NCBI GenBank assembly: GCA_001599715.1
Contig: BCHU01000004.1
Span: 1,426,001-1,490,000 of the forward strand
DNA length: 64,000 bases
Origin: Phaeotremella fagi
Lineage: Eukaryota; Basidiomycota; Tremellomycetes; Tremellales; Phaeotremellaceae
Direction: 5' to 3'
Under the pieces are notes generated by a model, which saw only the letters and a program-made list of their open reading frames with translations, did no database searches and had not been told where the DNA came from. This document shows, one piece after another, positions 47,550 through 60,028 of this stretch. The stretch's first letter is position 1, and each line of letters starts with the position of its first letter. The translations under genes were made by a program, and so were the position numbers.

Positions 47550-49266
47550 ATGCTCCCCTCAAACTATCTAACAGCAACGGAAACCATTGCTCTGGTCGCG
47601 GAAGATAAACTCACCGTCACTCAAATCGCTTTAGATCATTTGAAGCGGTATGAAGAGAGGGATGGGACGGTACATGCTTGGGCTTATTTGGATCGTGATT
47701 TGATATTGGCTGAGGCTGGGAGATTGGATTCGATAGATAAAGGGCAGAGGGGGTTGTTGCATGGTGTAATACTTGGGGTTAAGGATATGATTGGTGGGTC
47801 TTTCTCAATTTCCTATGTGTGTCTTAATTGAATTGTTGCTGATGTTCTTGGTAGATACTAAAGGTTAGCAGATTCATATTTGACGATACTAATGAGTAGA
47901 TATGCCAACTCAACACAATTCCGCCATCTACAAAGATTCACGTCCAGGTGTAGACGCAGGTCCAGTAGCCATCCTCCGTGCAGCCGGAGCGTTAATCTAC
48001 GGTAAAACAGTAAGTGTTCACATCCATTCCTCACCCCTTAGCTGAACATTTTGTAGCACACGACAGAATTCGCTACTACACACCACGGGCCGCCTACTTG
48101 TAATCCATACAATCCGGCTCATACGCCTGGTGGATCTTCTTCTGGGTCTGGTATGTTTATCTTAGAGATTGGTTTGGGGTGCTGATAGGGTGTCAGGCGC
48201 TGCTGTTTCCGATTTCCAATGTCATATTGCTTTTGGAACTCAGACTGGCGGTGGGTAGATTTACAAGCTGGTGGTTTTGGATACTGATTCTTGGGTTTAG
48301 GTAGTACTCTAAGACCTGGGAGTTATAATGGGATTTTCGCCATGAAACCAACGTAAGCAAATCTAACTCTTATGAAATTCAAAGATAAACGATTAATGGA
48401 CTATACCAGATGGGGCGCTATCTCCCGAGAAGGACTTAAAATCTGTTCAATAACTCTAGACACTCTAGGACTCTACGCTCGTTCAATCAAAGATCTAGAA
48501 CTTCTGGCTAAAGTGTTTAGGTTAATCGACGATATCCCACCACCGGCTGTTCCTAAACCCATCAATCAACTTTCCTTCGCGTTCGTGAAAACAGATCAAT
48601 GGGATAAAAACGATGGAGCCTCAGAAACACTTATTCGAGTTTGGGCTAAATCGAAACAATTACTTATTGATGCTGGGGCCAAGGTCACTGAAATTTCATT
48701 ACCATCTTCGTTCGATAACATCCGTGAGAACGAACATACAACTATAATGCTTTCTGAAGCCCGAGCTTCATTCCTACCTGAATACATGATAGCCAAAGAT
48801 CTATTGGCTACAGAAATCGCTGGACATGTAGAGAATTCCAAGGGATTCACTCGACGTCAATTGACCGATGCGTACGATAAAATGGGGAGATTACGAGTTG
48901 AGATAGATCAGATTGCTGGAGGGTTTGACGCACTGATCGCACCCTCTGTACCGGATGTTGCACCTCTAGGAATCAAGTTGACTGGAGACGCGAGATTCCA
49001 ATCTATGTGGACTTTGCTTCATGTTCCTATTGTTAATGTTCCAGGTTTCGCTGGTGGTGATGGATTACCTATGGGATTGACTTTGGTTGCGCCTAGGTGA
49101 GCTTTGGGGTTGGGGTGTGGGTTGTGGTGACTAACGAAACGTCAGGTATAACGATCAAAGGTTGTTGAATGTTTGTGAAGAGGTGGCTAAAGTTTGGGTG
49201 GATGTTGAGGTGGATCAGTTGAATGTCATTCCTGCTCCTGAGGGGGCTAAACATTTGGTAGTCTAG
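47550..49266 (+). CDS. Amidase signature family hydrolase
   Basis: Multi-exon gene starting MLPSNYLTATETIALVAEDKL. Short exons join MID-TK-DMPTQHNSA. Catalytic residues of the Ser-cisSer-Lys triad are visible: Lys in GVKDMI, the cis-Ser in GGSSSGSGAAV, and the nucleophile Ser in FGTQTGGSTLRPG. Downstream are LDTLGLYARSIKDLELLAK, a helical region with SEARASFLPEYM, DALIAPSVPDVAP and NVPGFAGGDGLPMGLTLVAPR. Members hydrolyse small amides or act in glutaminyl-tRNA amidation; the GatA-type function is less likely because fungal GatA has a mitochondrial presequence. Substrate unknown. No signal peptide, so probably cytosolic. Confidence 0.92.
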
Positions 49267-50065
49267 GGAGTGAAGTAAGATAGAATAGATTATATAGAAT
49301 TGCCTTGCCATAGTTAGACCAATCGAATGGATATGATTTGCTGTATTTCGGAAAATTGACAACGTTTTCCCGATACCTCGATACGCCCTGACGTCCCTTC
49401 GGCTATAACCTACTCTCCTTTGAATTTTTTGTTTGTTAATTAATACACATCATTTATCTCGGGTAGATTGGTGTCTGTTAAGTTAACTATTGAATGGATG
49501 GTGAAAGCAGAAGCAGAGGTTGATTCAAAACCACCAGTACAAGCAGAGTAACATTCATAATTAATAGTAGGTATAATCGTCAGAGTAAGAACTAGATTGT
49601 AGATTACCTAGCTTGTATTTCATAGAGATACTTAGATCTTATCATTCACTCAACTCCTACAACAGTCCAATCACCACCACCTCCCACTCCACTCCACCAC
49701 CACCTTCCCGTCGTAACTCAGATCCACAACGACATCACCAAATTCTCATACACCCCATTTCATTTTCCTATATCCCCGTTTCCGTGCTTAGTGGCTACAT
49801 CTTGCTGAAGGTGAACAGATTGGATTAGGATTTAGCTTGGTAGCTTGATTAGTTGTCGTTTCTTGATTACGTCTTGTTTGTGGTAAACAAGTTTTTGGTT
49901 ATTTTGGGTGTCAGGTGAGTATCCCTACACTCTTCACTGGTTGTCCTTTCTTTGTGCTTCGGAACTATGGACACCACTCTTCAACAAAGATACATCTTGC
50001 TTACATTGATCCCAGCATACCTCGTTATCGTATTTTTCACTCACCACACCCCCGCTCCCACCACC
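49267..50065. other. Intergenic/5' leader with possible leader intron
   Basis: A strong donor GTGAGTATCC at about 49916 and an acceptor TTGATCCCAG near 50018 suggest a leader intron for the next gene. An upstream plus frame from 49967 reads through this intron but would add a hydrophobic N-terminus. No other gene seen. Confidence 0.5.
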
Positions 50066-51559
50066 ATGCCGCCAATCCCAATAACCTTCCACACCCATCC
50101 CCCACCAACCAACGATCCGAATCACATCTCCATCCCCCTCCCCCAAACCTCCTGGGGATACAAATATCATCCCTCCTCAGTCAAACCCAACAAGAAAGGA
50201 TCATCAACCGAAGCCATCTATATATCGTATCACACCAAACCGAAACCCGTCCTCACCAAAGATAAAAACAAAGGTGGTAGTAATCCATCAAACCCCAACT
50301 CAACTTCCCCAACGTCATCCGTCGGATCCAGTAATACAGCTTCAACAGCTTCTTCAACCTCACCAATTCCTACCTTCTCCAAACGCAGGAAATCAGTTTT
50401 CAAACCTTACAACCCTGATACACCTAGTGTTACCATCACCCCTCTACTTCGTCCGATCGTTTTACGTTGTTTACCCGCTTTCATCTCTAGCGTCGATTCT
50501 AATGGTCGTTTTCAAACCGATTCAAATTCGATCTTATCAACTTCACCTACCTCTGGTGAACTTTCACCTAACAAATTGAAATCTTCAGAATCCTACAATA
50601 ACACTGGCAAACCATCATCTAAACCTTCTTCATCTAAAATCATCCATTTCTGGCCAAACCTACATCCATATTCTAAAATCACCGATACGGCTAATACGAG
50701 ATCTACCAATCCTTCACCGAAGGAGATCGCTAAAGCCGCTAAACTCGATGAAGAACGTGTTAGGGCTAGGAAGGAATCGGCGGCAGCGGCTAGATTGGTC
50801 ACTGCTAATAAAAGGAAACGGGCTAATAACGTTAGAGGAACGAGATCTTCTAGTAAAGTCCCTGTAGCGGATACTAAATCAAGACAACGATCTAAATCTA
50901 CTAGTCCAGTCAAGAATACAACTTCTTTACCCGTCATCAATGATGTCTCTGGACCGACTATTGGTGAGACTACGTCCACGTTCGCTGAGGAAGTCAATTC
51001 GAAACCTAAATTCAATCATCGTAATGGATTGAAACGTACTCGATCTGGTGGATTGGCGATATCAACTTCAACAGCGAATGGAAGTGGTCTACACAATTTC
51101 GGTCCTGGTTCACCATTACGTTTAGCTATTGGACCAGATGAATCGTCCGGTGAAGAGGAAGAGAATAACCACGATCATCCTAGAGAAAGAAAGAAATCTA
51201 GATTAGGGGTAGATGGGGATAACGATACCGATACGGACGGTGTTAGGGATAATCGAAGAGCTGCTTCCCACTCTCCCAAAACGGGTTTACCGCCTCTCCC
51301 AACTAACGCTCAGAGTCCTCAACCTAATACCTTCCCTTTGAGTCATCCTAGTCCTTTACCACGAAGATCGAGCGGTAGTGTACCTGTAGTTGGCGGGAGT
51401 CGAACCGCAACAGCAACACTCAGTGCTACTAGTATGAGAAGAGCTGTTAGTGCTACCTCGACTTTCTCTAATGGGAGATCAAGACGGGAAGTGACTTTAC
51501 CCGGTAGATTGAGGGATTACGAGATGAAAGTTGGGGCGAACGCTCATACCGTCGTTTAA
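50066..51559 (+). CDS. Ser-rich, basic protein of unknown function
   Basis: The frame is open from before 49967, but a likely leader intron (49917-50018) makes MPPIPITFHTHPPPTND at 50066 the better start. About 497 residues. The first 60 residues and the stretch VTITPLLRPIVLRCLPAFISS and IIHFWPNLHPYSK look folded; between and after them are long Ser/Thr/Asn-rich regions with basic clusters (NKRKRANNVRG, SKRRKSVFKPY) that fit nuclear localisation. RSxS/RRxSS motifs at 51330-51500 are possible kinase sites. I do not recognise a family. Single exon after the start, which is unusual among conserved genes here. Confidence 0.6.
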   Translation: MPPIPITFHTHPPPTNDPNHISIPLPQTSWGYKYHPSSVKPNKKGSSTEAIYISYHTKPKPVLTKDKNKGGSNPSNPNSTSPTSSVGSSNTASTASSTSPIPTFSKRRKSVFKPYNPDTPSVTITPLLRPIVLRCLPAFISSVDSNGRFQTDSNSILSTSPTSGELSPNKLKSSESYNNTGKPSSKPSSSKIIHFWPNLHPYSKITDTANTRSTNPSPKEIAKAAKLDEERVRARKESAAAARLVTANKRKRANNVRGTRSSSKVPVADTKSRQRSKSTSPVKNTTSLPVINDVSGPTIGETTSTFAEEVNSKPKFNHRNGLKRTRSGGLAISTSTANGSGLHNFGPGSPLRLAIGPDESSGEEEENNHDHPRERKKSRLGVDGDNDTDTDGVRDNRRAASHSPKTGLPPLPTNAQSPQPNTFPLSHPSPLPRRSSGSVPVVGGSRTATATLSATSMRRAVSATSTFSNGRSRREVTLPGRLRDYEMKVGANAHTVV

Positions 51560-52705
51560 GTTTGTGGGTATTTTCTGTTGACCGGGGGACTTGGTCGGTT
51601 TACTGATGAATCTTTCAGATTTTTAGTTAGTCATTCCGTTGTTGGACTTTTGTTCTTAGGTCCTGACATTTTCTGTTTTTGATTAGGACGATTTCCTTGG
51701 AGCTTTTTTTCTTTTGTTTTATTAGTTTTTTTCTTTTTGTATTGTTCCATTCTCGTCTCGCACGTTTATCGTTGTTTTTCACTACATCTTCCACACTTGT
51801 CGATCTCACCGTTGTCTTACACTTCACACTTTACATCCCACATCTTATCTTGTTTTCAACACTCTTGTCAAATCTCATATCATATCATATATCACATCCA
51901 TTGTCACTCTCCAACCGAACTTCTTCATGTCCATATCCATTATCATCATTTATCCTTCATTGTATCCAATCAAACCTTTTATTCCATTATAGTCTAATGT
52001 AACTTCTAACGCCGAGAGAAAGCAGTGCACATTAATAAAAGTTCAGCCATCCATTAATCAAATAATCAACGACGTCTTACGCAACAATCCACCTCGCTCC
52101 ACTAAAGTTAAGTATCCCATGACCGGTTGATCAATGATCGACGAGGACGCGTTGATCTGCAGAGAAGAGTGGAGTGGTGGAAGGGGACCAACTGATGGGA
52201 TATGCCACTTTGGTGGGTGGCGACAAGTGCCACTGTTGAAATAAAGTAAACAAAGGGGAACGCGTTACGTGAATGACTTTGACTTGTTGGGTTAAAGACT
52301 ATTAAGATTAACTTTAATAGAAGGAACAACTAACATTTACCGTCACTTCAGAATCACTTCAGTTCAGCTCATATTGGATAGAAAGACTAGATTACATAGG
52401 AGTGGAGTAGCATCAACCATCAGCATCACAATCATCATCAATAATTTCACTCGACACGTATCTCACCGACACCTCACCTTCAACACAGCATAACATCTTG
52501 ATACTCAATTCTCAACACTCCATTCCACATCCAATCCCACCATATCAAATATCTCACCTACAAATCGAGACATCAACCCCTTATCGCTATTACCAATTGG
52601 ACTACTTGAAACCTACCCCAGCCCTGTCTCATTCTGAGACTGGGTACGGCCATTTTTTCAATACTTGAGGATATTCAAGTTGAACCCAAATATCCAATCA
52701 TCAAC
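51560..52705. other. Gene-free region with CT-rich leader
   Basis: Long pyrimidine-rich tracts at 51690-51990 on the plus strand, including TCATATCATATCATATATCACATCC, and at 52400-52600, leading into the Wee1 gene. Likely 3' flank and the promoter/leader of a cell-cycle gene. No gene supported. Confidence 0.5.
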
Positions 52706-55700
52706 ATGCAACGTCCAGTCGTCTCACTCAACCCCAACCCCAACCCACCCAACAAGATGGATTCGACATTCAAAGTCCCCCGAACGAAAGGTCTCAACAG
52801 ACCCACCTCTTGGTTCGTCAATTCGTCTAGCAGCAGTGGGACTGTAGGAGGCTCATCGACACTTAACGGATCATCACCTAACCCGTTCATCCATCCACCT
52901 TCATCTTTCAAATCACCTTTCCCATCTAGTAAAGGGAAACATAAACTTTCACCTTCACCTTCCCCAAGACAGGATGAAGATTTCGTCATGATCTCACCGA
53001 TAAAACCGATCCCTTTACATGACAGCACCACTGTCAACATGATGAGGACTGATTCAGGTTCTTCTTCCTCACCTTTCGAAGATAGTCCAACTCCAGCTTG
53101 TGGAATGGCTAGTGCGACTGCTAGATTGAAGCTCGGTGATGATGACAGTCCAATCAGAAGAGTTCCAGGACAAAGTAGAAGTTTAGCCAAAGCTTCGAAA
53201 GGACGTGAGGAGGCTAATACGTTATTTTTATCCACTTCAACTTTGACTTCGACCTCTGTCGATTCTGGGGAAATGGATTGGATGAGACGGTCAAAACAAT
53301 CCCCATCTTCTCCTTTGAAATTCACATCTTTCTCAAACGAATTGGAAGACGGTGACGGATCACCTCAACTCCCCTCTACACCTAGTTTATCATCTGGTCA
53401 TACGTCTTTACCACCTCAACCTTTGTTTCCTTCTTGGAAAACTTCAAATTCTCAGGATGGACATTCAACTTCGACAACTCTACATGGGGCTGTTCGATCT
53501 AGGAACGAGACTGAATCTAAAATTCCAAGATTATCGACGTCGTACCCACTTCGTGCTAGAGCTGCTACAGATGCTGATAACACCAAATCAATTGGTAACG
53601 GTATGATCATGGCCAATAAGAAGACTACTTCTATGGATCAAATGGCTCATAAAAGAGATGAACCTTTTGGTGGTCCGTTTGGTGGTGGTACCGTCAGTAT
53701 CAACGCTAAAAAACCAAGATCAAGTCTCGGTTCCACTTCTTTCCCAACTATCGCGTCCAGTGCTCGATTCAATCATAGAAGAGGCGGTTCAGGGGATCAT
53801 CATACCCTAGCTTCTAATTCCATCTCAAGATCTTTCGGTCATAAATCTGGACTAGCTTTATCACTTTCACCATCCATCAGTCATACTTTACCCGATTTCG
53901 CCTCAAATTCTTCTTTGGCCAGTAGTATCTCCAGTACACTTACTCCACCGACTTCAGCTTTCTTACCGGCTGAACCACCGATTTTTGAAGATGTCAAACC
54001 ACTTCAAGAGGTTTTCGAGACTGCCACTGCAGCTCTGAGTAGGAAATTCAAACCTAGAGATTCTGGTGTTAGTATGGAAGATGGTAATGACGAGCTTAAA
54101 CCTGAAATCAACTTGGTTAGAGTAAACCCTTTCCCCATTGTTACGACGAATTTATCACGGGATGGTAAAAAACGTCCAACTCTGTTGAAAAGAACTTCTT
54201 CAATGGGTGACGAAAGGATTCAACCACCTATCGAAACTCCAATTTTCGGCCCATCAAGTCAATCAGGTTGGCCAACGAATTCTTCGGCACCTTTCGATTT
54301 CTTGGGTGAAGATGATAAAAGAACTTCAATGTCTTTGGCACTCGCTCATTTGGGTGATACTGAGAAATTGGAGATGCCGGGTACACCAGTTAAACGACAT
54401 CATTTCGTTCATCCTTCCACGAATAAGGTTGTTGGGGGAGGTTCAAAAGTTGGTCATTCTATTTCTCAACCTTCTTTAGGTTCTGGTTATGGATATGGGT
54501 TATCCACTAAAACCCCAGAATCTGGTTCTCAGGTTAATAATGTCGCTGAAAAACATCCGTCTAGAGCTCATGAGTTGGTTCATTTGACTTTGACTACTAG
54601 TAGTTCATCACCTGATTCACCTCATGCTATGGATACTGATGAACAGTCGCCGACTGTCCGTGTTGGTTTAGCTAAAGTTGCTAGTTTGGCGCCGAAATCG
54701 GTTGTCAGTTCTAGAGTTGGGATGTTACGTCGGCTGAGTAGTGGTAACGGTAGTGAGGAGAGTAACGATGAGGCTGAAGAAACGCCTACGAAAGGTAACG
54801 GAGGAAAAATGTTACTTGGATGTGAGTACATGTATCGCAAGTAGATGTGAAACTGATCTTCAACAGCTCGACCTACCGAACCTCGAGTTCAACCCTCAGA
54901 CAATCTCACCATCCCGACAGCTACCACAACGACCACCACCAAAAAAGCCAATTCATCAATCGCCCCAAGACATTCTCTACCTGTCTTCGAAGCTCCGAAA
55001 TTACACCGTAAACTTAATCATCGTCAATCACATCCACCTCCGGGAACTAACCAGGTTCCAGAGGATGACGTGTACGAGAAGAAATTCATTACCCTCGAAA
55101 CTTTAGGTAAAGGTGCTTTTAGCACGGTTTTGAAAGCTCAGGAAAGAGATGGGGAGGGGATCTATGCTGTTAAACGTGCTAGAGGTGTTTTTGATGGTGT
55201 CAAGGATAGGTGAGTTACTTGATTCGGGATGCGAAGATCTCATACTGATATGAGTCGTAGATTACGACATTTGGAAGAAGTCGATATCCTTCGTCATTTA
55301 TCTAAAAACCCCAACAACCATGTTTTGAAATTCGTCGATGCTTGGGAACAGAATCGTCAACTTTTCATCCAGACTGAATTGTGTTTGGGATCTTTGGCTT
55401 TCTTCTTGGAAGAATATGGTAGAGTCGTCGAACGACTTGATGAAGGACGGGTATGGAAGATTGTTAGGGAACTCAGTGATGTGAGTATGGTTTTTAGGCA
55501 AGAACTTTGGATACTGATACTGTTTAGGGAATTCAACATATCCATTCATCAGGGGTTATCCATTTCGACATCAAACCCGCCAACATCTTGATTTCACCCA
55601 AGGGATCATTAAAAATAGCAGATTTCGGTTTAGCAACCAGATACCCAAGACTTGATCCCCAATCTATACTCGCAGGCTCAGGTCTCGGTGGAAACACGTC

Positions 55701-56157
55701 CAATCTACCCTCAACACTCGGTAAACTAGAAAGAGAAGGTGATCGAGTCTACATGCCACCAGAAATGTTACGTGGTCAATTCGTCATGGCCGCCGATATT
55801 TTCTCTTTCGGATTGGTAATTTTAGAAGTATCAACCAATATCTGTGTACCAGACGGTGGACCCGCTTGGCAAGCTTTACGAAGTGACGATTTCACCGTGG
55901 TCGAATTATCACCTCTCAGTCCTGCTCTCGTGGATCTGATTACGAATTGCATGAAATCGAACCCGGGGAATCGACCTTCCATTGGAGATATCTTTAATCA
56001 TCCGGTGGTGATGAGAGCTTCACGGGGTAAGGAAGCTTTGGCTCCGGAGAATGATAAATGGTTGATAGAGGTTTTGACGGGTGGTGAGAATGGATTCATT
56101 GGGGTGGCTGGGAACGATGGGGATGGGGATGGGGATGTGGAGATGTTAGATAGTTAA
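52706..56157 (+). CDS. WEE1: Wee1-type protein kinase (mitotic inhibitor)
   Basis: A long N-terminal exon of about 700 residues starting [17 protein letters not shown], very Ser/Pro-rich and disordered, with many SP/TP sites suited to Cdk feedback. The kinase domain follows from about 55080: [14 protein letters not shown] (Gly loop), YAVKRA (Lys), [25 protein letters not shown] (catalytic loop with Asp), DFGLA, and RVYMPPEML. The substitution pattern around the catalytic loop and the ELC.GSL block match Wee1/Swe1 rather than other kinases. Wee1 phosphorylates Cdk1 on its Tyr in the Gly loop and delays mitosis. Three to four introns fall in the kinase part. Acidic C-terminal DGDGDVEML repeat. 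Confidence 0.9.
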
Positions 56158-56902
56158 AGGGGAGCGGGAGGATCTTTTACAATCAATCAATCAATTCGAC
56201 TTATAATACCCATAACTAAAACTCTTTTTTAACGAGAAACGAATGTCTTTCTGCAATTAGTCTTACTTTTTTTCTTGTGATTCATCTTTTCTTTTCTTGT
56301 ACATAGAAAAAATCTTTAAATTTTATTTCTCTTCTTGTTGTAACTATCCTGATGTATATAATAAAGAATCGAGTTGAGTTTGGATCTTGAACACTTGTTT
56401 TCTTCATTCTTTGAAGAAAATTTCTTCGTTTTCCCGTTGACGCCTTCGCTGAAGATTTCGAGAGATTTGTCTGCTGCAAGAGTTTGGTATCGATTGGAAG
56501 AGGTTTGGACATGAGCTCGCTTCTGGGTGTGAGAGTCAAGCTTACGATGGTAGATATTTCAGCTAGCATATGGGGTTTTTATAGCTGTTTCACCTCAATT
56601 CAGGTTTCAAAAAAGAATTTTAAAGGAGAAACTTGACCAATTTACCGCCGGCTTTCGAAAAAGTTGTGACTATTATCATCCAATAATCACGTCCGTCTTC
56701 TTAGTGCGATATATTGATGGTCCTCTTTCTTTGTCAAATGTAACGACAAAACGCTGAATACAAATTGTGAAAGTCATTCAGCGAGTAAGATGCACAGAAA
56801 ATTTGAGGAGCGGGGCAGTAACGATTCATTCAAGAGCTCCATACATACGACACATGACTGAATTACATACAAATACAGTACAGTATCTCGATTCACCACA
56901 GT
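56158..56902. other. Convergent intergenic region, no supported gene
   Basis: Lies between Wee1 and the F4 family on the opposite strand. A minus frame of 95 codons (56282-56569) exists but lacks relatives; see rejected items. Confidence 0.5.
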
Positions 56903-57310
56903 CTAACTCTCTTGATCCTCACTCTCCTCTTTAACAATCTGACTCCCCTGTTCTTGTCTCGTTTCAGAAAGTTCAGTAAATAAAACCCACATCTGCTCTT
57001 CAATGAGCTTACCAAAGTATTTAAACTTGTATATGTTCAGCTCAGGATCCGGATAGTCTGCTGGTGAACTGATTAGCATTGCAAGTTGTTCAGTTGATTG
57101 AGAACGGAGTCTTTTGAATACATGTAGCATAAACTTTTTCTCGGTTGTCTCTTCGCTATCACCCTCTTGGATTGGGATTGATTCGATTGGTTCGTCGATT
57201 CTCAGAGAGGTCCTTCCTTCTAACCCAGCTTCTTTGATCATAGTGTTGATTTTTTCTTGAAGCTTGATCGATGAGGATGTAAGGGAGAGGGTGTGGGTGT
57301 TGCTTGACAT
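56903..57310 (-). CDS. Small acidic unknown protein, family F4 copy 1
   Basis: Intronless, 135 residues from MSSNTHTLSLTSSS. Pattern: a helix (LQEKINTMIKEAGLEG), an acidic loop (EPIESIPIQEGDSEE), a second helix (KKFMLHVFKRLRSQSTEQL), and a third with FKYFGKLIEEQMWVLFTEL, ending acidic. The gene at 57893-58408 shares (E/A)GLEG, LR(I/L).(D/K)EP, the K(F/Y) helix and LEEQ/LVEEC. No known domain recognised; helical bundle suspected. Confidence 0.6.
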   Translation of the reverse strand: MSSNTHTLSLTSSSIKLQEKINTMIKEAGLEGRTSLRIDEPIESIPIQEGDSEETTEKKFMLHVFKRLRSQSTEQLAMLISSPADYPDPELNIYKFKYFGKLIEEQMWVLFTELSETRQEQGSQIVKEESEDQES

Positions 57311-57892
57311 GATTGAAGTAGATTGAGTTTATCGGAGAAAATCGGCGGTTTACTTTATTGCTTTTGAAAGAAAAAGGTGGTTGCCGTTTGATAAAAACTA
57401 TCCCAAAAAATGGCGGGGGTACGTTGTTTCCTTTGGAAGGCTCGTTCCTCTGCTAGATTTTCTGGAGACAATGGGAAAATAGTCATGGAGTGGACCTTCC
57501 GTGCATCTTTTGAGAAGCTGTATAGGAAGACGAAGTAACGTCATTTCCGGAGTCCGATATTGAAAAAAAAATTCAGCCCCTTTCAAATTTCGTTCATTCT
57601 GGCGTCTCCGGCGTCAATCTGCGGAAACAGAACCAGAATGAAACACATGGAGGAAGAAGCTTTACTAAGAACGTACTTCGCTGTGGAATTCGACCGTGCT
57701 GTGACAGTTTGACGGACCCATTTTTCGTTTTGCAATTGCATTGGCATTCAAGATTTGCTGGGTGCGTTGAATGTTCGACGTTACTGCAAATACGATTCAA
57801 TGAGGTATGAGCTGTGATAGCAACTGGTGCATATTTGAGCTACGAAAGATGCAGTTCTCATTCATCACCGCCCAACTTGGCAATTGCTGCGT
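57311..57892. other. Intergenic, nothing recognised
   Basis: Spacer between two F4 copies; only short chance frames. Confidence 0.5.
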
Positions 57893-58408
57893 TTACCTTC
57901 TTGCTCCCAGTACATAATTGAGTTCTACATCTGATGTCGTTCCTTCTTCACTCACGACTTCCGCAGCTTGACGGATACTACTATCTCCAACAGTACCACC
58001 AAGTTCACCTTCGCTTGCAGAAATAGGATTTCCAACCTCCTCCGTGGATGCTTCCTCGACTTCTTCAACGCTGGGTCTAAGAAGGTCAGCCTCCAACTTA
58101 GTTTTACATTCCTCAACAAGCACCCTGAGTCTCTCAAGCTTCAAAATCTCACTTGGTGAACGTGAATCTGTGTATGTAGAGGTGAAAATCTCAAGATCGA
58201 TCTGAGATAGTAACCTAGAGAACGATAGGATTGAATACTTGGTTCTGATTACCTCCTCGCTGTGATTGACGTCTACTCCTCTAAGAGCTCTTTGTGGCTC
58301 TTTCATGAGTCTGAGCCCCCCTTCTAGACCTACTTCGGTTGCCCACGAGTCGACTTGTTGGATGACTTGTCGATTAGTTTCTGTAAGTGATACTATTTTA
58401 GTCGACAT
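57893..58408 (-). CDS. Small acidic unknown protein, family F4 copy 2
   Basis: Intronless; the ATG at 58408 (MSTKIVSLTETNRQ) is preferred over a TTG at 58429. It gives 171 residues. The first 110 align with F4 copy 1: a helix with WATEVGLEGGLRLMKEPQRAL, EEVIRTKYSILSFSRLLSQ, and ILKLERLRVLVEECKTKL. The C-terminal 50 residues are acidic and Ser-rich and unique to this copy. Function unknown. Confidence 0.62.
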   Translation of the reverse strand: MSTKIVSLTETNRQVIQQVDSWATEVGLEGGLRLMKEPQRALRGVDVNHSEEVIRTKYSILSFSRLLSQIDLEIFTSTYTDSRSPSEILKLERLRVLVEECKTKLEADLLRPSVEEVEEASTEEVGNPISASEGELGGTVGDSSIRQAAEVVSEEGTTSDVELNYVLGARR

Positions 58409-58876
58409 GATGGTTGAAGAAATGAACAAGGATGCAACATTGAAGACTTTTAGGTGAACTGTAGGCCTTCTGGTGGTCCAATATTAGAAGAGTAGTGAGG
58501 AAACAATATCGTTTTTCCCGATTGAAATATTTCGTCTGCAAAGGCTTCCGATGACGTTTTCACTATTCGCCTGAGTCTTCTATAAGCCTGAAAACACTGC
58601 GTGGTTGCTAGTGAAGGTCACTTCATTTGATCCACTTTCTTTTGATCCACCATCATTTGGCCCTTTGACATTACAGAAGAACGGAGGTACTGAATAGTAC
58701 TCCACGGACTTCATTTCCTTTCACGCTTCTTGAAGTTAAGCCATCTTGACTTTTGAAGCACTCACTTGAATAAAACTGCCTGTCACTTATGAATTTCTTT
58801 ATTCCCATTTCCATTAAAATACTCTAACTTTCAACACCTATATCCAATCTTGCTTTACATAGTTCTTCATTACGTT
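58409..58876. other. Divergent intergenic region
   Basis: Spacer between F4 copy 2 (minus) and the Cys/Trp-rich gene (plus). No specific element recognised. Confidence 0.5.
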
Positions 58877-59548
58877 ATGAGATCAACAGGCGACAATAAG
58901 AGTGGTCCGTTTCTGGATTGTACGGCTACCTGCTATCATTCAGAAGCAAACAGAATAGAATGGACGAAGTGGTATAAAGGATTACCGAGTATTCAGCCCA
59001 ATCGAGAAGTGAGATGTGAACAGTGGGAAGTAGATGAATCAAATTTGAGAAAGACGATCGGCGAATTCAAACCAAAGTTTCAATGCGAGGTCAGTAACAC
59101 TTACAAGATGGTCTTCATAATATGACTAACTTTTTACAATTTACAGAAATCCTCATGTGAGGGACCGGAGACCTACCTGTATGCCATCCAGAACATCCAC
59201 ATCACTGCGTCATGTCCCGACCATCACCCAATCACTCTGCCTTGGTGGTGGCAGAAAGATGGAATAACAGCTGGTGGCGTTGCGGAAGCGGAAATCGAAT
59301 CAACCATGTCAGACAAGTTGGCGGTGTATGTGAATTGGGACAAGTACAAATGTGAGGACGGCGGTCATGCGGTCGCGCATGTCAAAGTAGCTGGTGTAGA
59401 TATGGAGGGTACTTGGGATGCCGAAAAGAAACGTCTGGTCTTCAAGAGAAAAGACGGCTCTGAGATTCCACTCATGGATCTCGACGAGACTTCTGATACG
59501 GAGGAAGAAGGAGTAGAGGCTTCCAAGGGTATGGAACCTGCAGTATGA
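58877..59548 (+). CDS. Cys/Trp-rich unknown protein
   Basis: Two exons (58877-59089 and 59147-59548) join in phase, giving 204 codons ending SKGMEPAV. The N-terminal half has LDCTATCYHS, VRCEQWEV, FQCEKSSCEGP and a later ASCPDHHP, a spread of Cys and His that could bind metal or form disulfides. WTKWYKGL and PWWWQKDG are Trp-rich. The C-terminal half has repeating strands (VNWDKYKCEDGGHAVAHVKVAGV, MEGTWDAEKKRLVFKRKDG) and an acidic end. No signal peptide is apparent. I do not recognise it and no relative lies in the window. Confidence 0.65.
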
Positions 59549-60028
59549 ATGGTGTTTTTGGCTTGTTTCCGTATATTTGGAGGGGGGCGTTTCTTTGTAG
59601 GGTATGAGGAGGCTCGATAGTTATGTCAGTTATGAATTTTGATGTTATTCGCGATTATAATGTGTTGCCATCTTTCATACAGTAATGTAATAGGAATTAG
59701 ACCTATGGTCTAAACCACACTGATCATTGAGTTTCATGGAAGCGACATTGCATTCTCGTGGAGACTGAGAAACACTGTACTGTATGGTACACTGGCCAAT
59801 TTCTGGATTGACGAAGATCGATTTTCAACAGTAAATGATCTCTTAACTAATGAACATTTTTGGCTGAGAGATTGGGACTTGAACCACAAGAAATGCACGC
59901 TGCGGGCACATTGACTACTGCAATAATTTTCACCCTACAAACAGTACATATATGCATGGCTTTCTATCAAAAAACATCAAGAACTTCATTTCACTACAGC
60001 TAATAAGTGAGGAGACTAGGTCTGACTC
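59549..60028. other. Intergenic, nothing recognised
   Basis: Convergent spacer between the Cys/Trp-rich gene and F4 copy 3. A T-arm-like string at about 59860-59890 does not fold as a tRNA. Confidence 0.5.

Noticed and set aside
49967..50065. Start of the Ser-rich gene at MDTTLQQRYILL with a hydrophobic N-terminus
   Set aside because: The segment is crossed by a strong leader-intron candidate (GTGAGT at 49917, CCCAG at about 50018), so it is probably not translated; kept only as an alternative.
56282..56569. 95-codon minus frame after the Wee1 gene
   Set aside because: It has an ATG but no homology, contains a donor-like GTAAG with no workable acceptor, and its end is made of low-complexity Lys/Phe sequence.
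59860..59890. GGTTCAAGTCC on the minus strand, like a tRNA T-arm
   Set aside because: The flanks do not pair into a T stem (TGTGG against CCCAA) and no acceptor stem or anticodon arm was found.
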